This document shows, piece after piece, positions 33,574-41,652 of a stretch of DNA of 64,000 bases. How positions within the stretch are numbered: the stretch's first letter is position 1; each line of letters starts with the position of its first letter. The DNA is from Microbacterium sp. TPD7012 (GTDB taxonomy: Bacteria > Actinomycetota > Actinomycetes > Actinomycetales > Microbacteriaceae), in the NCBI RefSeq assembly GCF_003075395.1, contig NZ_QDFV01000002.1, positions 558,001-622,000 of the forward strand, given 5' to 3'. The position numbers and the translations under genes are program-made. The notes below the pieces were generated by a model. That model saw only the letters and a program-made list of their open reading frames with translations. It had not been told where the DNA came from and did not search any database.

Positions 33574-35028
33574 TCAGGGCGCGGCGCAGATGCGGAAGTA
33601 GCCGCTGTCGGCGAGGGTCTCGGTCGTGCAGGCGAGGCCGGTGAGGCGCGGTGCGTCCTGCATCGCCACGGCGTCGAACAGGCCGACGTGCGCCCCGGTG
33701 AGGACGATCGGCGCGACGGCCGCGCCCCAGGGGTCTGCGGCGAGCCACTCCACGTCGTTCTCCTCGACCCAGGCGGTGAGCGGAGCCACTCCCGCGCGCT
33801 GCTCGTCGAGGGTGATGAGGGTACGCGGGGCGAACTGGGCCACGACGTGCAGCACGCCGCCGGCCGCGACGACGAGCGCCAGAGCGGATGCCGCCACGAC
33901 ACCGGCGATCCGCACGACCGTGCCCCGCGGCATCCGCACGACGGCCCAGACCGCGACCGCCGCGATGATCGGGAAGAACGCGAAGATGCCGGGAGCCGGA
34001 TGCCGCACCCAGAGCGGCAGCCGCGACGCGGTCGCCCACCAGCCGACGAAGGCGAGCGCGCCGACGAACGCCGCCAGCGCGTAGGCGATCACGACGCGCT
34101 CCTCAGGGGTGGCCGAGCGCCAGCGGAGGACGATCCCCGTGGCGGCGAGTCCGATCGCGATGACCGCTCCGATGGCCGCGATCACTCCGGGCAGCGACCA
34201 GGAGTCCGCGAGCGCGCCGAGCTTCTGGATGATGGAGGTCGCCGCGTCTCCCTGCCCGCCGCTGCGGACGAAGTTCACGAGGTTGCGGAGGTGCTCGACG
34301 AATCCGGTGGCGCCCAGGGAGATGAGCGCCGCCAGCTCGAACACGAACGTCGGCACGGCGACGAGGACGAGCGGGAGCCAGGCGCGTCGCAGCAGATCGC
34401 GCAGGCGGGCCCAGCCCGTGCCGTCCGACAGGACCCAGAGGGCGACCGCGAACGCGGGGAGGGCGAGCAGCACGATGAGCTTGGCCTGGATGGCGAGTCC
34501 GACGAGGAGTCCCGCCAGCCAGGCGCGCCGCGGCAGCACGATCAGCGCCCAGACGAGGAGCGCGGCGGCCGGGATCTCGCCGAGCAGGTCGCCCGGCCCC
34601 TGGATCGGGGAGACGCCGGCTCCGGCCGTGAACGCGAGCGGCACCGCGACGGCGAGCAGCGCCGCCCACCGCCCGGCGATCCTCCGACCGATGACGGCGA
34701 GTCCGGCGAGCAGCAGCACCCAGTACGCGAGGGGGACCAGGCGCGCGGCCAGCACGGGGTCGATGCCCGTGGCGAGCAGCAGGGCGACCGGCAGCAGCAC
34801 GACAGGCCCCGTGGAGATGCGCGGATCGAACGGCGTGATGGTCGAACCGGAGAGGGCGCCGTCGCTCGAATAGCCGAGACCGGCGAGCAGATTGCGGGGG
34901 ACGGTGAGGTTGAACGCCTCGTCCTCCCAGAAGCGCCAGACCACGAGGCTGTGCCACGCGACGATCACGTGTCCGATCAGCAGGGCGGCCGCGACCGCCC
35001 AGAACAGGATCGTGCGCGTGCGGGTCAT
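33574..35028 (-). CDS. Integral membrane glycosyltransferase-like protein (GT39/ArnT type)
   Basis: A 484-residue protein with about 11-12 membrane segments. The first extracytoplasmic loop carries the acidic pair in VWRFWEDEAFNLTVPRN (about residues 26-42). This corresponds to the D/E motif at which GT-C enzymes (PMT/ArnT) bind the lipid-linked sugar. The C-terminal ~100 residues form an outside domain (CTTETLADSGYFRICAAP at the end). It would transfer a sugar from a polyprenyl phosphate to an envelope acceptor. The ATG overlaps the stop of the upstream GT2 gene (ATGA), so they act together. Confidence 0.75.
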   Translation of the reverse strand: MTRTRTILFWAVAAALLIGHVIVAWHSLVVWRFWEDEAFNLTVPRNLLAGLGYSSDGALSGSTITPFDPRISTGPVVLLPVALLLATGIDPVLAARLVPLAYWVLLLAGLAVIGRRIAGRWAALLAVAVPLAFTAGAGVSPIQGPGDLLGEIPAAALLVWALIVLPRRAWLAGLLVGLAIQAKLIVLLALPAFAVALWVLSDGTGWARLRDLLRRAWLPLVLVAVPTFVFELAALISLGATGFVEHLRNLVNFVRSGGQGDAATSIIQKLGALADSWSLPGVIAAIGAVIAIGLAATGIVLRWRSATPEERVVIAYALAAFVGALAFVGWWATASRLPLWVRHPAPGIFAFFPIIAAVAVWAVVRMPRGTVVRIAGVVAASALALVVAAGGVLHVVAQFAPRTLITLDEQRAGVAPLTAWVEENDVEWLAADPWGAAVAPIVLTGAHVGLFDAVAMQDAPRLTGLACTTETLADSGYFRICAAP

Positions 35029-35810
35029 CGCGAGACGGGCTCCGGCCGACGGATGCCGCGCAGCGGAGCCGAGGGGCGCAGGGAGAGCGTCCAGGCTTCG
35101 CCCAGCGCGGTGCGCACGAAGGCACGCAGGCGCTTGGGTGGCAGGCTGACACCGTTGCCGCGACCCCACATGGTGCCCGTGGTGGATGCGCCGCGACGCG
35201 GGATGCTGGCGACCCGCAGGTAGCGCACCGTGAAGCCGGCGCGGGCTTCGGCCAGCGAGAAGTGCACATGCGGCACCGTCGCATCGGCGGGGATCGCGTC
35301 GATCAGAGTCTGCAGGGCGTCGGGACGATACGCCCGCAGCGGAGTGTTGACATCGGGGATGCGGCGGCCGGCGGCGAGGGCGATCAGCAGGCCGACGGCC
35401 GAGGTGAGGACCTTCCGGTACCAGGGGTCGGTGCGCCCGTCGCGGACGCCGTGCACGACATCGGCATCCGCCTGGTCCAGGGCGGCGAGCAGACGGGGGA
35501 AGTCGCGGCCGTAGAACTGCCCGTCGCCGTCGACGTGGATGAGCACGGTCGGGTCGGCGGCGAGCCCTGCCCGGTAGGCGGCGAGGGCGGTCGGGCCGTG
35601 CCCGCGGTTCACCGGCTGCACGTCGACCGTCACGTCGGCGACGTCGTCGAACACCGACGCCGTGGCATCCGTCGACCGGTCGTCGGCGATGTGGAACGTG
35701 ACGCGGTCGGCCAGGGGGGCCACGGAATCCCTGATCTCGTCGATGAAGCCACGGATGCCCTCGGCCTCGTTGTAGGCGGGCATGACGATGGCGAGATGGG
35801 TGAGTGTCAC
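35025..35810 (-). CDS. Family 2 glycosyltransferase (polyprenyl-phosphate sugar synthase-like)
   Basis: A 261-residue GT-A fold enzyme. It starts with LAIVMPAYNEAEGIRGFI and has the metal motif DGDGQ (about residues 92-96), with an internal hydrophobic segment LTSAVGLLIALAAGRRIPDV as in dolichyl/undecaprenyl-phosphate mannose or glucose synthases. It lacks the two C-terminal membrane helices of GtrB. The likely role is to load a hexose on undecaprenyl phosphate for the GtrA flippase (divergent) and the GT39-like enzyme (coupled). The GTG at 35810 is preferred because AGGACCCCC precedes it; an ATG further upstream would cross the divergent promoter. Confidence 0.78.
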   Translation of the reverse strand: MTLTHLAIVMPAYNEAEGIRGFIDEIRDSVAPLADRVTFHIADDRSTDATASVFDDVADVTVDVQPVNRGHGPTALAAYRAGLAADPTVLIHVDGDGQFYGRDFPRLLAALDQADADVVHGVRDGRTDPWYRKVLTSAVGLLIALAAGRRIPDVNTPLRAYRPDALQTLIDAIPADATVPHVHFSLAEARAGFTVRYLRVASIPRRGASTTGTMWGRGNGVSLPPKRLRAFVRTALGEAWTLSLRPSAPLRGIRRPEPVSR

Positions 35811-35865
35811 GGGGGTCCTAGGGGTGGCCGGGCGCAGGGCATTCTGCAAGTAGCCTAGTTGAGCC

Positions 35866-36303
35866 ATGAATCCTCCCTCCCGACTGCGCCGCTTCGTCGG
35901 CGTCGGCAGCCGCTTCCTCGTCGTCGGGGCGCTCAGCACCCTCATCGAGATCGGGGTCTTCAACCTTCTCGTCTACGTGTGGGGCTGGGACGTCGTCGCC
36001 GCCAAGATCGCCGCGTCACTGGTCGCGCTGATCAACGCCTACATCGGGAACCGCGAGTGGACGTTCCGCCACCGCGACCGCCGGGGCCGCATCGCCGAGG
36101 TCGCGCTGTTCCTCGCGACCAATGCGGTGTGCACGGCCATCGGCGCCGCGCTCGTTTGGGTCGGTGTCGAGCTGGTGGCCGCGTCGCTCGGACGCACGCC
36201 CGGCGCGTTCGCGGTCAACGTCGTGAACCTCGTGAGCATCGTGATCGTCGTGCTGCTGCGCTTCGTCCTGTACCACTGGGTCGTGTTCCGGGTGAAGCCC
36301 TGA
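35866..36303 (+). CDS. GtrA family membrane protein
   Basis: A 145-residue protein with four membrane helices. The typical N-terminal RFLVVGALSTLIEIGVFNLL, the loop AYIGNREWTFR and the C-terminal RFVLYHWVVFR are present. GtrA proteins are thought to flip polyprenyl-phosphate-linked sugars. It is divergent from the GT2/GT39 pair, with which it would form a three-component glycosylation system. Its start lies 8 nt after a TAGCCT box (35852-35857). Confidence 0.92.
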   Translation: MNPPSRLRRFVGVGSRFLVVGALSTLIEIGVFNLLVYVWGWDVVAAKIAASLVALINAYIGNREWTFRHRDRRGRIAEVALFLATNAVCTAIGAALVWVGVELVAASLGRTPGAFAVNVVNLVSIVIVVLLRFVLYHWVVFRVKP

Positions 36304-36305
36304 CG

Positions 36306-36319
36306 CTGCCACGGGAGCG
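36306..36319 (+). repeat. Direct repeat, left copy (CTGCCACGGGAGCG)
   Basis: A 14-bp word identical to 37411-37424. The two copies flank the DUF559 gene: this copy is 2 nt beyond its stop codon, and the other is inside the hairpin upstream of its start. Confidence 0.6.
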
Positions 36320-36320
36320 G

Positions 36321-37304
36321 TCAGCCGAGAGCCTGGCGGACGCGCGAGACCAGGTCGGCGGGGCGGCGGACGAGATCAGCGGTCACCTCGATCACTGTCC
36401 ACCCCGCGGCCCGTAGACGGGCGATGCGCTCGACGTCGCGCGCGTACGTCGAGCTGTGCCAGATGCCGTGATACTCGACGGCGACCTTCCGTCGCGGGTA
36501 GGCCATGTCGGCGCAGCCGAGGAATCGGCCGTCGTCGTCGAACACGTCGATGTTGAGTTCCGGCTCCGCAAGCCCAGCCTCGACCAGGATGCAGCGCACC
36601 TTGCTCTCGCGCGGCGACCAGGAGTCGGTGCGCACGAGTGCGAGCGCCTCTCGCAGACGGCGGACGCCGACGCGTCGACCGGATGCCGTGGCGGCGCGCA
36701 ACCGAGCCGGAGTCGTGAGCGGCTGCCGGTCGGTGCGAGGTCGACCGTACCCCGGCCGCCACACCCGGCAGAAGTAGTCCCCCAGGGCGACGAGGTCGTG
36801 CAGGGGCAGAGTGCCGAGACTCGCCCAAGTACTGGCCGGAGTGGTGACGCGCAGTCCTTCCAGAGTGCAGACCGCGGTCGTCGCGGGGCGCATACGATGC
36901 CCCGTCACCCCTGCGAGGCGCGGCAGCGAGCCGGTGCCGAAGACCCCGACATGCACGGGCAGTTCTTCGTCGTCTTCTCCGAGGCGCCGGAAGAGCGGGA
37001 GGGGAGCACCCCACAGTGCTGCAGCGGTCTCGAGGGCGAAGAAGTGCTCCGGGTGCATCCGCGGCGCGTACCCGTGCGCGCCGGCGCGGCGCTGCAGCTG
37101 CTCGGCCCGATGAGGTCCGGTCATCGGGCCGATGTCGGTCGCGGCATCCGTCGTCTCGAGCGCGGACGCGCGTCGACGCGTCCCGCGGAACGGCGACTCC
37201 AGGTCGCTCGCGCGCAATCGGCTCCGCAGCACGCCCTCCTCCCGTGCCGTGGACACGCTGAAGTGCTGTCCGAGCGACGGCGGCAGCTCTCCGATCCGGG
37301 TCAT
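36321..37304 (-). CDS. DUF559 (Vsr/PD-(D/E)xK nuclease-like) domain protein
   Basis: A 327-residue protein. The N-terminal ~120 residues begin like the winged-helix domain of AbiEi-type antitoxins (FSVSTAREEGVLRSRLRASD, followed by PFRGTRRR). The C-terminal ~95 residues form a DUF559 nuclease-like fold: SPRESKVRCILVEAGL (Glu), CADMAYPRRKVAVEYHG (Asp and E-x-H, the D/E-x-K core) and RAAGWTVIEVTADLV. This architecture is common and patchily distributed in Microbacteriaceae; the function is not established. It may be a stand-alone mobile gene, as it interrupts the glycosylation genes and has a 14-bp direct repeat on each side. Confidence 0.72.
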   Translation of the reverse strand: MTRIGELPPSLGQHFSVSTAREEGVLRSRLRASDLESPFRGTRRRASALETTDAATDIGPMTGPHRAEQLQRRAGAHGYAPRMHPEHFFALETAAALWGAPLPLFRRLGEDDEELPVHVGVFGTGSLPRLAGVTGHRMRPATTAVCTLEGLRVTTPASTWASLGTLPLHDLVALGDYFCRVWRPGYGRPRTDRQPLTTPARLRAATASGRRVGVRRLREALALVRTDSWSPRESKVRCILVEAGLAEPELNIDVFDDDGRFLGCADMAYPRRKVAVEYHGIWHSSTYARDVERIARLRAAGWTVIEVTADLVRRPADLVSRVRQALG

Positions 37305-37366
37305 GCCCCCAGCATCCGCCGCCGTCCCGCTCCGCGCCCCGCTCCTCCACAGGCAGAGCGATGCTG

Positions 37367-37419
37367 CCGTGGCACTTGTGGTGGGTATTCCGGCCGAACA
37401 CCCACCACAACTGCCACGG
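37367..37419. repeat. Long near-perfect inverted repeat (hairpin, 22 bp stem)
   Basis: Arms 37367-37390 and 37396-37419 pair as 8, 11 and 3 bp separated by single mismatches (C75/C411 and A87/C99 by last digits), with a 5-nt loop. It lies 35 nt beyond the stop of the tyrosine kinase gene and 63 nt before the DUF559 start, both minus strand. It may serve as the kinase-gene terminator or be a repetitive palindromic element. Its right arm includes one copy of the 14-bp direct repeat. Confidence 0.75.
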
Positions 37420-37424
37420 GAGCG
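37411..37424 (+). repeat. Direct repeat, right copy (CTGCCACGGGAGCG)
   Basis: Identical to 36306-36319. The pair brackets the DUF559 gene and the loop-proximal arm of the hairpin, about 1.1 kb apart. Confidence 0.6.
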
Positions 37425-37453
37425 TCGAAAGCGCCGCGGCAGGGGAGGAGAAG

Positions 37454-38869
37454 TCAGGCGGAGGCCTTGGCGCGCTTGCGCTTCTTCGGGCTCGCGTCCT
37501 CGGGATGGGTCGCGCCGTAGGTGTAGGCGCCGTAGCCGTAGCTGTCCGGGCCCTTTGTCGGCAGCATCGTGACGACCACGCCCAGCAGGTTGACGCCGGC
37601 GGTCTCGAGCGAGCGCACCGCGCCCTCGAGCTCCTGCTTCTTCGTCTTGCCGGATGCTGCGGCGACGATGACTCCGCGGGTCTTGGCGCCGACGACCGCG
37701 GCGTCGGTCACGAGCAGGAGCGGCGGCGCGTCGATGAGCACGTAGTCGAAGTACTCGCCGAGGGGTGCCAGCACCTGGTCCATCGCGGCGGAGCCCAGCA
37801 TCTCGCTCGGGTTCGGCGGCACCTGCCCGCTCGGCAGCACGTACAGGTCGTTCGTGCCCCACTTCTGCAGGGCGTCGGCCACGTCGATGCGCCCGATGAG
37901 CACGTCGGTCAGCCCGACGCTGCCTTCGATGTCCATGTAGTCGGCGACGCGCGGCAGGCGCAGGTCGCCGTCGACGAGGGCGACGCGCGCACCGGTCTCG
38001 GCCAGCGCGATCGCGAGGTTGGCGGTCGTCGTCGACTTGCCCTCACCGGGGCCGGCACTGGAGATCACGAAGATCCGCGGTCCCGCGTCGACGTTCAGGA
38101 ACTGCAGGTTGGTGCGAAGGCTGCGGAACGACTCGGCGCGGGGGCTGCGCGGGTCGGCGTGCACGATCAGCGGACGCTTGGTCGCCTCCGGGTCGAAGGC
38201 GATGCCGCCGAGCACGGGGCGGTCGGTGAGGGTCTCGATGTCGTGCAGGGTGTGGATGCGGTTGTCGAGCACGGTCCGCAGCGTCGCGATCGCGATGCCG
38301 ACGGCCAGGCCGATGATGCCGCCGAGGATGATGAGCATCCGCACATTCGGGCTGGTCGGCTGCGTCGGAGTGACGGCCGGTTCGGTCACGGTGATCTGCA
38401 CCGGGCTGACGGCGCCTTCGACGGCGGGCTGCTCGAGCGTCTCCTGGACCGCGTCCTGGAAGCTCGAGGCGACCGTGTTGGCGATCTCCGCCGCCTGCCC
38501 GGCCTCTCCGTCGGTGACGGTGATGTCGATCAGCACGGTGTTGAGCGGGGTCGTGGCCGTCACCCGGCCGCTGAGGTCTGCGACGCTGTCGTCGAGGCCG
38601 AGTTCGTCGATGACGGGTTCGAGCACGAGCGCCGTGCTGACGACGTCGACGTAGCTGGTGACCATCTGACGCGCGAAGGTGGTGCCCTGCACGAGGTCAC
38701 CGGTGGCGGCGCCCTCGGTGTGGACCGAGACGTACAGCTGGGTGGACGCCACGTACTTGGGCTGCTGGAGCGCGGCGTATCCCGCGCCGCCGGCCAGCCC
38801 GAGGACCAGCAGGATGACGATCAGGATCCAGTTGCGGTGCAGGATACGCACATAGTCGCGAAGTTCCAC
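37454..38869 (-). CDS. Polysaccharide-biosynthesis tyrosine autokinase (Wzz + CpsD fusion), copy 1
   Basis: A 471-residue BY-kinase. The N-terminal Wzz-like chain-length domain has two membrane helices (about residues 14-34 and 180-200). The cytoplasmic kinase domain has Walker A SSAGPGEGKSTTTA (about 268-281), Walker A' LVDGDLRLPR and Walker B VLIDAPPLLLVTD. The C-terminal tail contains a tyrosine cluster (SYGYGAYTYG) followed by Lys/Arg-rich residues, the autophosphorylation site of such kinases. It should control the length and export of the polysaccharide made by the cluster. Confidence 0.92.
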   Translation of the reverse strand: MELRDYVRILHRNWILIVILLVLGLAGGAGYAALQQPKYVASTQLYVSVHTEGAATGDLVQGTTFARQMVTSYVDVVSTALVLEPVIDELGLDDSVADLSGRVTATTPLNTVLIDITVTDGEAGQAAEIANTVASSFQDAVQETLEQPAVEGAVSPVQITVTEPAVTPTQPTSPNVRMLIILGGIIGLAVGIAIATLRTVLDNRIHTLHDIETLTDRPVLGGIAFDPEATKRPLIVHADPRSPRAESFRSLRTNLQFLNVDAGPRIFVISSAGPGEGKSTTTANLAIALAETGARVALVDGDLRLPRVADYMDIEGSVGLTDVLIGRIDVADALQKWGTNDLYVLPSGQVPPNPSEMLGSAAMDQVLAPLGEYFDYVLIDAPPLLLVTDAAVVGAKTRGVIVAAASGKTKKQELEGAVRSLETAGVNLLGVVVTMLPTKGPDSYGYGAYTYGATHPEDASPKKRKRAKASA

Positions 38870-38980
38870 GCGGCAGATTCCCCCTGTTGTGTGCGGTCCG
38901 CGTCTGCTGAGACGAGCCGCATGACGATTCTCGACATTGTTTCATGGCGCGCGTCGCCCTCCGGCACCGCGCGTCGCGCG

Positions 38981-40345
38981 TCAGGTGCTGACGCGCTCGG
39001 CCTCCGAGCCGTACGGATTCTTCTCGGCACCGCGCACCGGCACCTTCGTGACGACGGTGCCGAGCACGCGGGCGTCGACGGCTTCGATGCTCTTCGCGGC
39101 GTCGGAGAGCCGCGTGGCGTGGGTCGAGCCGGATGCCGCGACCAGGATGGCCCCGGTGGCCACGCGGGCGATGACGGCGGCATCCGTCACGAGCAGCAGC
39201 GGCGGGGCATCGATGATCACGACGTCGAACGCGGCCGTCAGCGCCTCGACGAGCTGCGCCATCGCGCGGGAGCCCAGGAGCTCCGCCGGATTCGGCGGGA
39301 CGGTCCCGGCGGGGAGGAGGAACAGCGCGCTGCGCCCCCAGGGCTGGATCACGTCGTTCAGCTCGACGCGACCCGCGAGCACGTCGCTCAGACCGACACC
39401 GCCTTCGATGCCGAAGTACTCGGCGACGCGCGGGAGTCGCAGATCGCCGTCGACGAGCGCGACGCGGTGACCGGCATCCGCGAAGGCGAGGGCCAGGTTG
39501 CCTGCGGTCGTCGACTTGCCCTCACCGGGGCCGGAGCTGGTGATGACGAACACGCCCTGACCCTCGGTGAAGAGGAAGCGCACGTTGGTGCGCAGGGCGC
39601 GGAACGCCTCGGCCCTGAGACCGTGCGGAGCCGCGCTGACGGCGAGCGGGTGGTCGGCGGTGTCGGCATCCAGGGGGATCTGCCCGAGCACGGGCACCGC
39701 GACGGCGGCCTCGACATCGGATGCCGTGCGCACCCGCTGGTCGAGCGTCGCACGCAGGAGCGCGATCCCGATGCCGGCGGCGAGACCGATGATCCCACCG
39801 AGGGTGAGCGACAGCTGCATGTTGGGCGCGACGGGCGTGGTCGGAACCTGTGCGGCCTGGAGGGTGACGAGGCGCACGGAGTACGCGGTCTGCTGCTCGC
39901 GCTTCTCGAGGGTCTCGGTGACCACGGTCGTGAAGCTCTCGCTCACGGCGTTCGCGATGCGCGCGGCCTGGCCGGGGTTGCCGTGCTCGACGCTGATCGT
40001 GATGATCGCGCTGTTGGTCGCCGCGCTCGTCTGGATGCGACCGGCGAGACCGGCGGGCGTGGTCGACAGGTTCAGGTCCTCGATCACCGGCTCGAGCACC
40101 AGCGTGCTGGTGAGGATCGCACGGTAGGTGCCCACGGTCTGCATCGCGTAGCTGGTGGCGAGCGCCCGTTCGGCGGGGGTCGCGGTGTCGCTGAGCTGCA
40201 CCGTGACCATCACGTCGGCCGAGGCTTCGAATCGCTGCGGGGTGAGCATCGCGACGAGCGCGCCGGTCGAGAGACCGATGACCGCGCCGGCGATGATCAG
40301 GATGATCTGCCGTCGCAGGACTCGGACGTAGTCGTGGAACTCCAT
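38981..40345 (-). CDS. Polysaccharide-biosynthesis tyrosine autokinase (Wzz + CpsD fusion), copy 2
   Basis: A 454-residue paralogue of the preceding kinase with the same order: Wzz domain, Walker A SSGPGEGKSTTAGN (about 270-283), A' VDGDLRLPR and Walker B VIIDAPPLLLVTD. Its tail is different. It ends EKNPYGSEAERVST with one Tyr, not a cluster, so autophosphorylation is likely reduced or absent. The two genes are in tandem, 111 nt apart. Copy 2 is transcribed first and starts beside the divergent membrane-protein gene at 40417. Confidence 0.9.
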   Translation of the reverse strand: MEFHDYVRVLRRQIILIIAGAVIGLSTGALVAMLTPQRFEASADVMVTVQLSDTATPAERALATSYAMQTVGTYRAILTSTLVLEPVIEDLNLSTTPAGLAGRIQTSAATNSAIITISVEHGNPGQAARIANAVSESFTTVVTETLEKREQQTAYSVRLVTLQAAQVPTTPVAPNMQLSLTLGGIIGLAAGIGIALLRATLDQRVRTASDVEAAVAVPVLGQIPLDADTADHPLAVSAAPHGLRAEAFRALRTNVRFLFTEGQGVFVITSSGPGEGKSTTAGNLALAFADAGHRVALVDGDLRLPRVAEYFGIEGGVGLSDVLAGRVELNDVIQPWGRSALFLLPAGTVPPNPAELLGSRAMAQLVEALTAAFDVVIIDAPPLLLVTDAAVIARVATGAILVAASGSTHATRLSDAAKSIEAVDARVLGTVVTKVPVRGAEKNPYGSEAERVST

Positions 40346-40416
40346 GGCTCTCCCGGTCGGTTCGGCGCGGATCGACGGTATCGTCTTCTGAGACTACCGA
40401 TTCCTATGAGGGCACC

Positions 40417-41580
40417 ATGACTGGTCTGAGCGAACTCTTCCCGAACGGCCCGCGCGACGGTGCGTCCGGGCGCGCGCCGCTGGACGACCACCACACGGTC
40501 CGGCGCCTGCGCGAGATGATCGGCGAGCCCCGCGACGCGCGCGGCCCCGTGCGGCCGCTGGCGGACACGAACGAGTTGATGCGCCGGGTCGAGGTCGCCG
40601 CGCAGAACGCCGCGCCGATCGCGGCTGGGTCTGCGGATGCCGGGCGTCCCGCGAAGCGCTCCCGCCGGCGCTGGGATCCGCTGGCCACGTCGGTCGGTGC
40701 GCTCGCCGTCGTCGCCGTGGTCGCGGCAGCGGCGGTCGGCGGCGTGCAGATGGCGACCGCGAGTCCGGCGGCGAGCTCGCTCGTGTCGCTCGAGGCGGAT
40801 GAGGCGACGCTGCAGAACGCGCATCAGGCGCTGACGTCGACGAGGAACCGCATCGTCGCCGACATCGAGACGCAGACGGCGGCCGCTGCATCCCTGCGCA
40901 GCGCGCTGGTGTCGACGAGTACCGCACCGGATCCGGCATCCGACGGCGGCGGCGTGATCGCGGTGACCGATCCCGCGGCGCTGGCGTCTGCCGTCGCGGC
41001 GGTCGACGTCTATGCAGCGGGCCTCGCGGCGATCACGGTGCCGAAGCTGCCCGCGGAGTACCGACGCGGCGACATCGACGAGGAGTCGCTGGAAGACGTG
41101 GGAAGCGCGATCGACCGCGCGCAGGAGAAGCTCGTCGCACTCGACGGCGCGACCACCGAGATGCGGTCGATCCGCACGCAGTTCGACGCGCTCCGCCCTC
41201 CCGCGGACGCCGCGGTGGCGGCCTATGCGGGGAGCTTCGTCGGCGCGGCGGAGGCCGCGAAGTCGGCCTATCCCGAGGCGGACGAGGCGCTGAAGGCCCG
41301 ACTGTCGGAGGCTGCGGCCCGCATCGGCGCGACCGGGCTCTGGGGTCCCGGGGGTGCCACGGCGCTCCAGGGCTACCACGATGCGTTCGTCGCCGTGGTC
41401 GCCGACCAGGCGCGCGTGGATGCCGAGCAGGAGCAGGAGCAGAGCTCACGGGAGACGGCCCGGCGACCGGTCACCGAGGAGACCACGCCACCGGCGGATC
41501 CGACCACTCCGACGGACCCGCCCGCGCCGGAGACCCCGGTCGATCCCGAGACGCCGCCCGAGGGCGAAGGGACGCCATAA
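40417..41580 (+). CDS. Membrane-anchored coiled-coil protein with Pro-rich tail, unknown
   Basis: A 387-residue protein. The ~85-residue N-terminal cytoplasmic part ends in a basic stretch (PAKRSRRRWDP). One membrane helix follows (about 92-112, SVGALAVVAVVAAAAVGG), then an Ala-rich helical outside domain of ~220 residues and a Thr/Pro/Glu tail with repeated PTTPTDPPAPETP words, typical of wall-spanning linkers. I recognise no family. It lies between the kinases and the glycan operon, which it precedes on the same strand by 72 nt, and may be a structural part of the export machinery (inference from position). Confidence 0.65.
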   Translation: MTGLSELFPNGPRDGASGRAPLDDHHTVRRLREMIGEPRDARGPVRPLADTNELMRRVEVAAQNAAPIAAGSADAGRPAKRSRRRWDPLATSVGALAVVAVVAAAAVGGVQMATASPAASSLVSLEADEATLQNAHQALTSTRNRIVADIETQTAAAASLRSALVSTSTAPDPASDGGGVIAVTDPAALASAVAAVDVYAAGLAAITVPKLPAEYRRGDIDEESLEDVGSAIDRAQEKLVALDGATTEMRSIRTQFDALRPPADAAVAAYAGSFVGAAEAAKSAYPEADEALKARLSEAAARIGATGLWGPGGATALQGYHDAFVAVVADQARVDAEQEQEQSSRETARRPVTEETTPPADPTTPTDPPAPETPVDPETPPEGEGTP

Positions 41581-41652
41581 GGCACGGACCTGCTCAATAC
41601 CTGTGAGAACATATCTCCAGGGGAGTGAGTAAGTCTGAGGGGGCTTCCAGTC

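Noticed and set aside
37361..40420. Very long open frame antisense to the two tyrosine kinases
   Set aside because: It is a GC3 shadow of the kinase genes: composition is low-complexity Arg/Gly/Val/Asp and no domain is readable, while both kinases have complete motifs.
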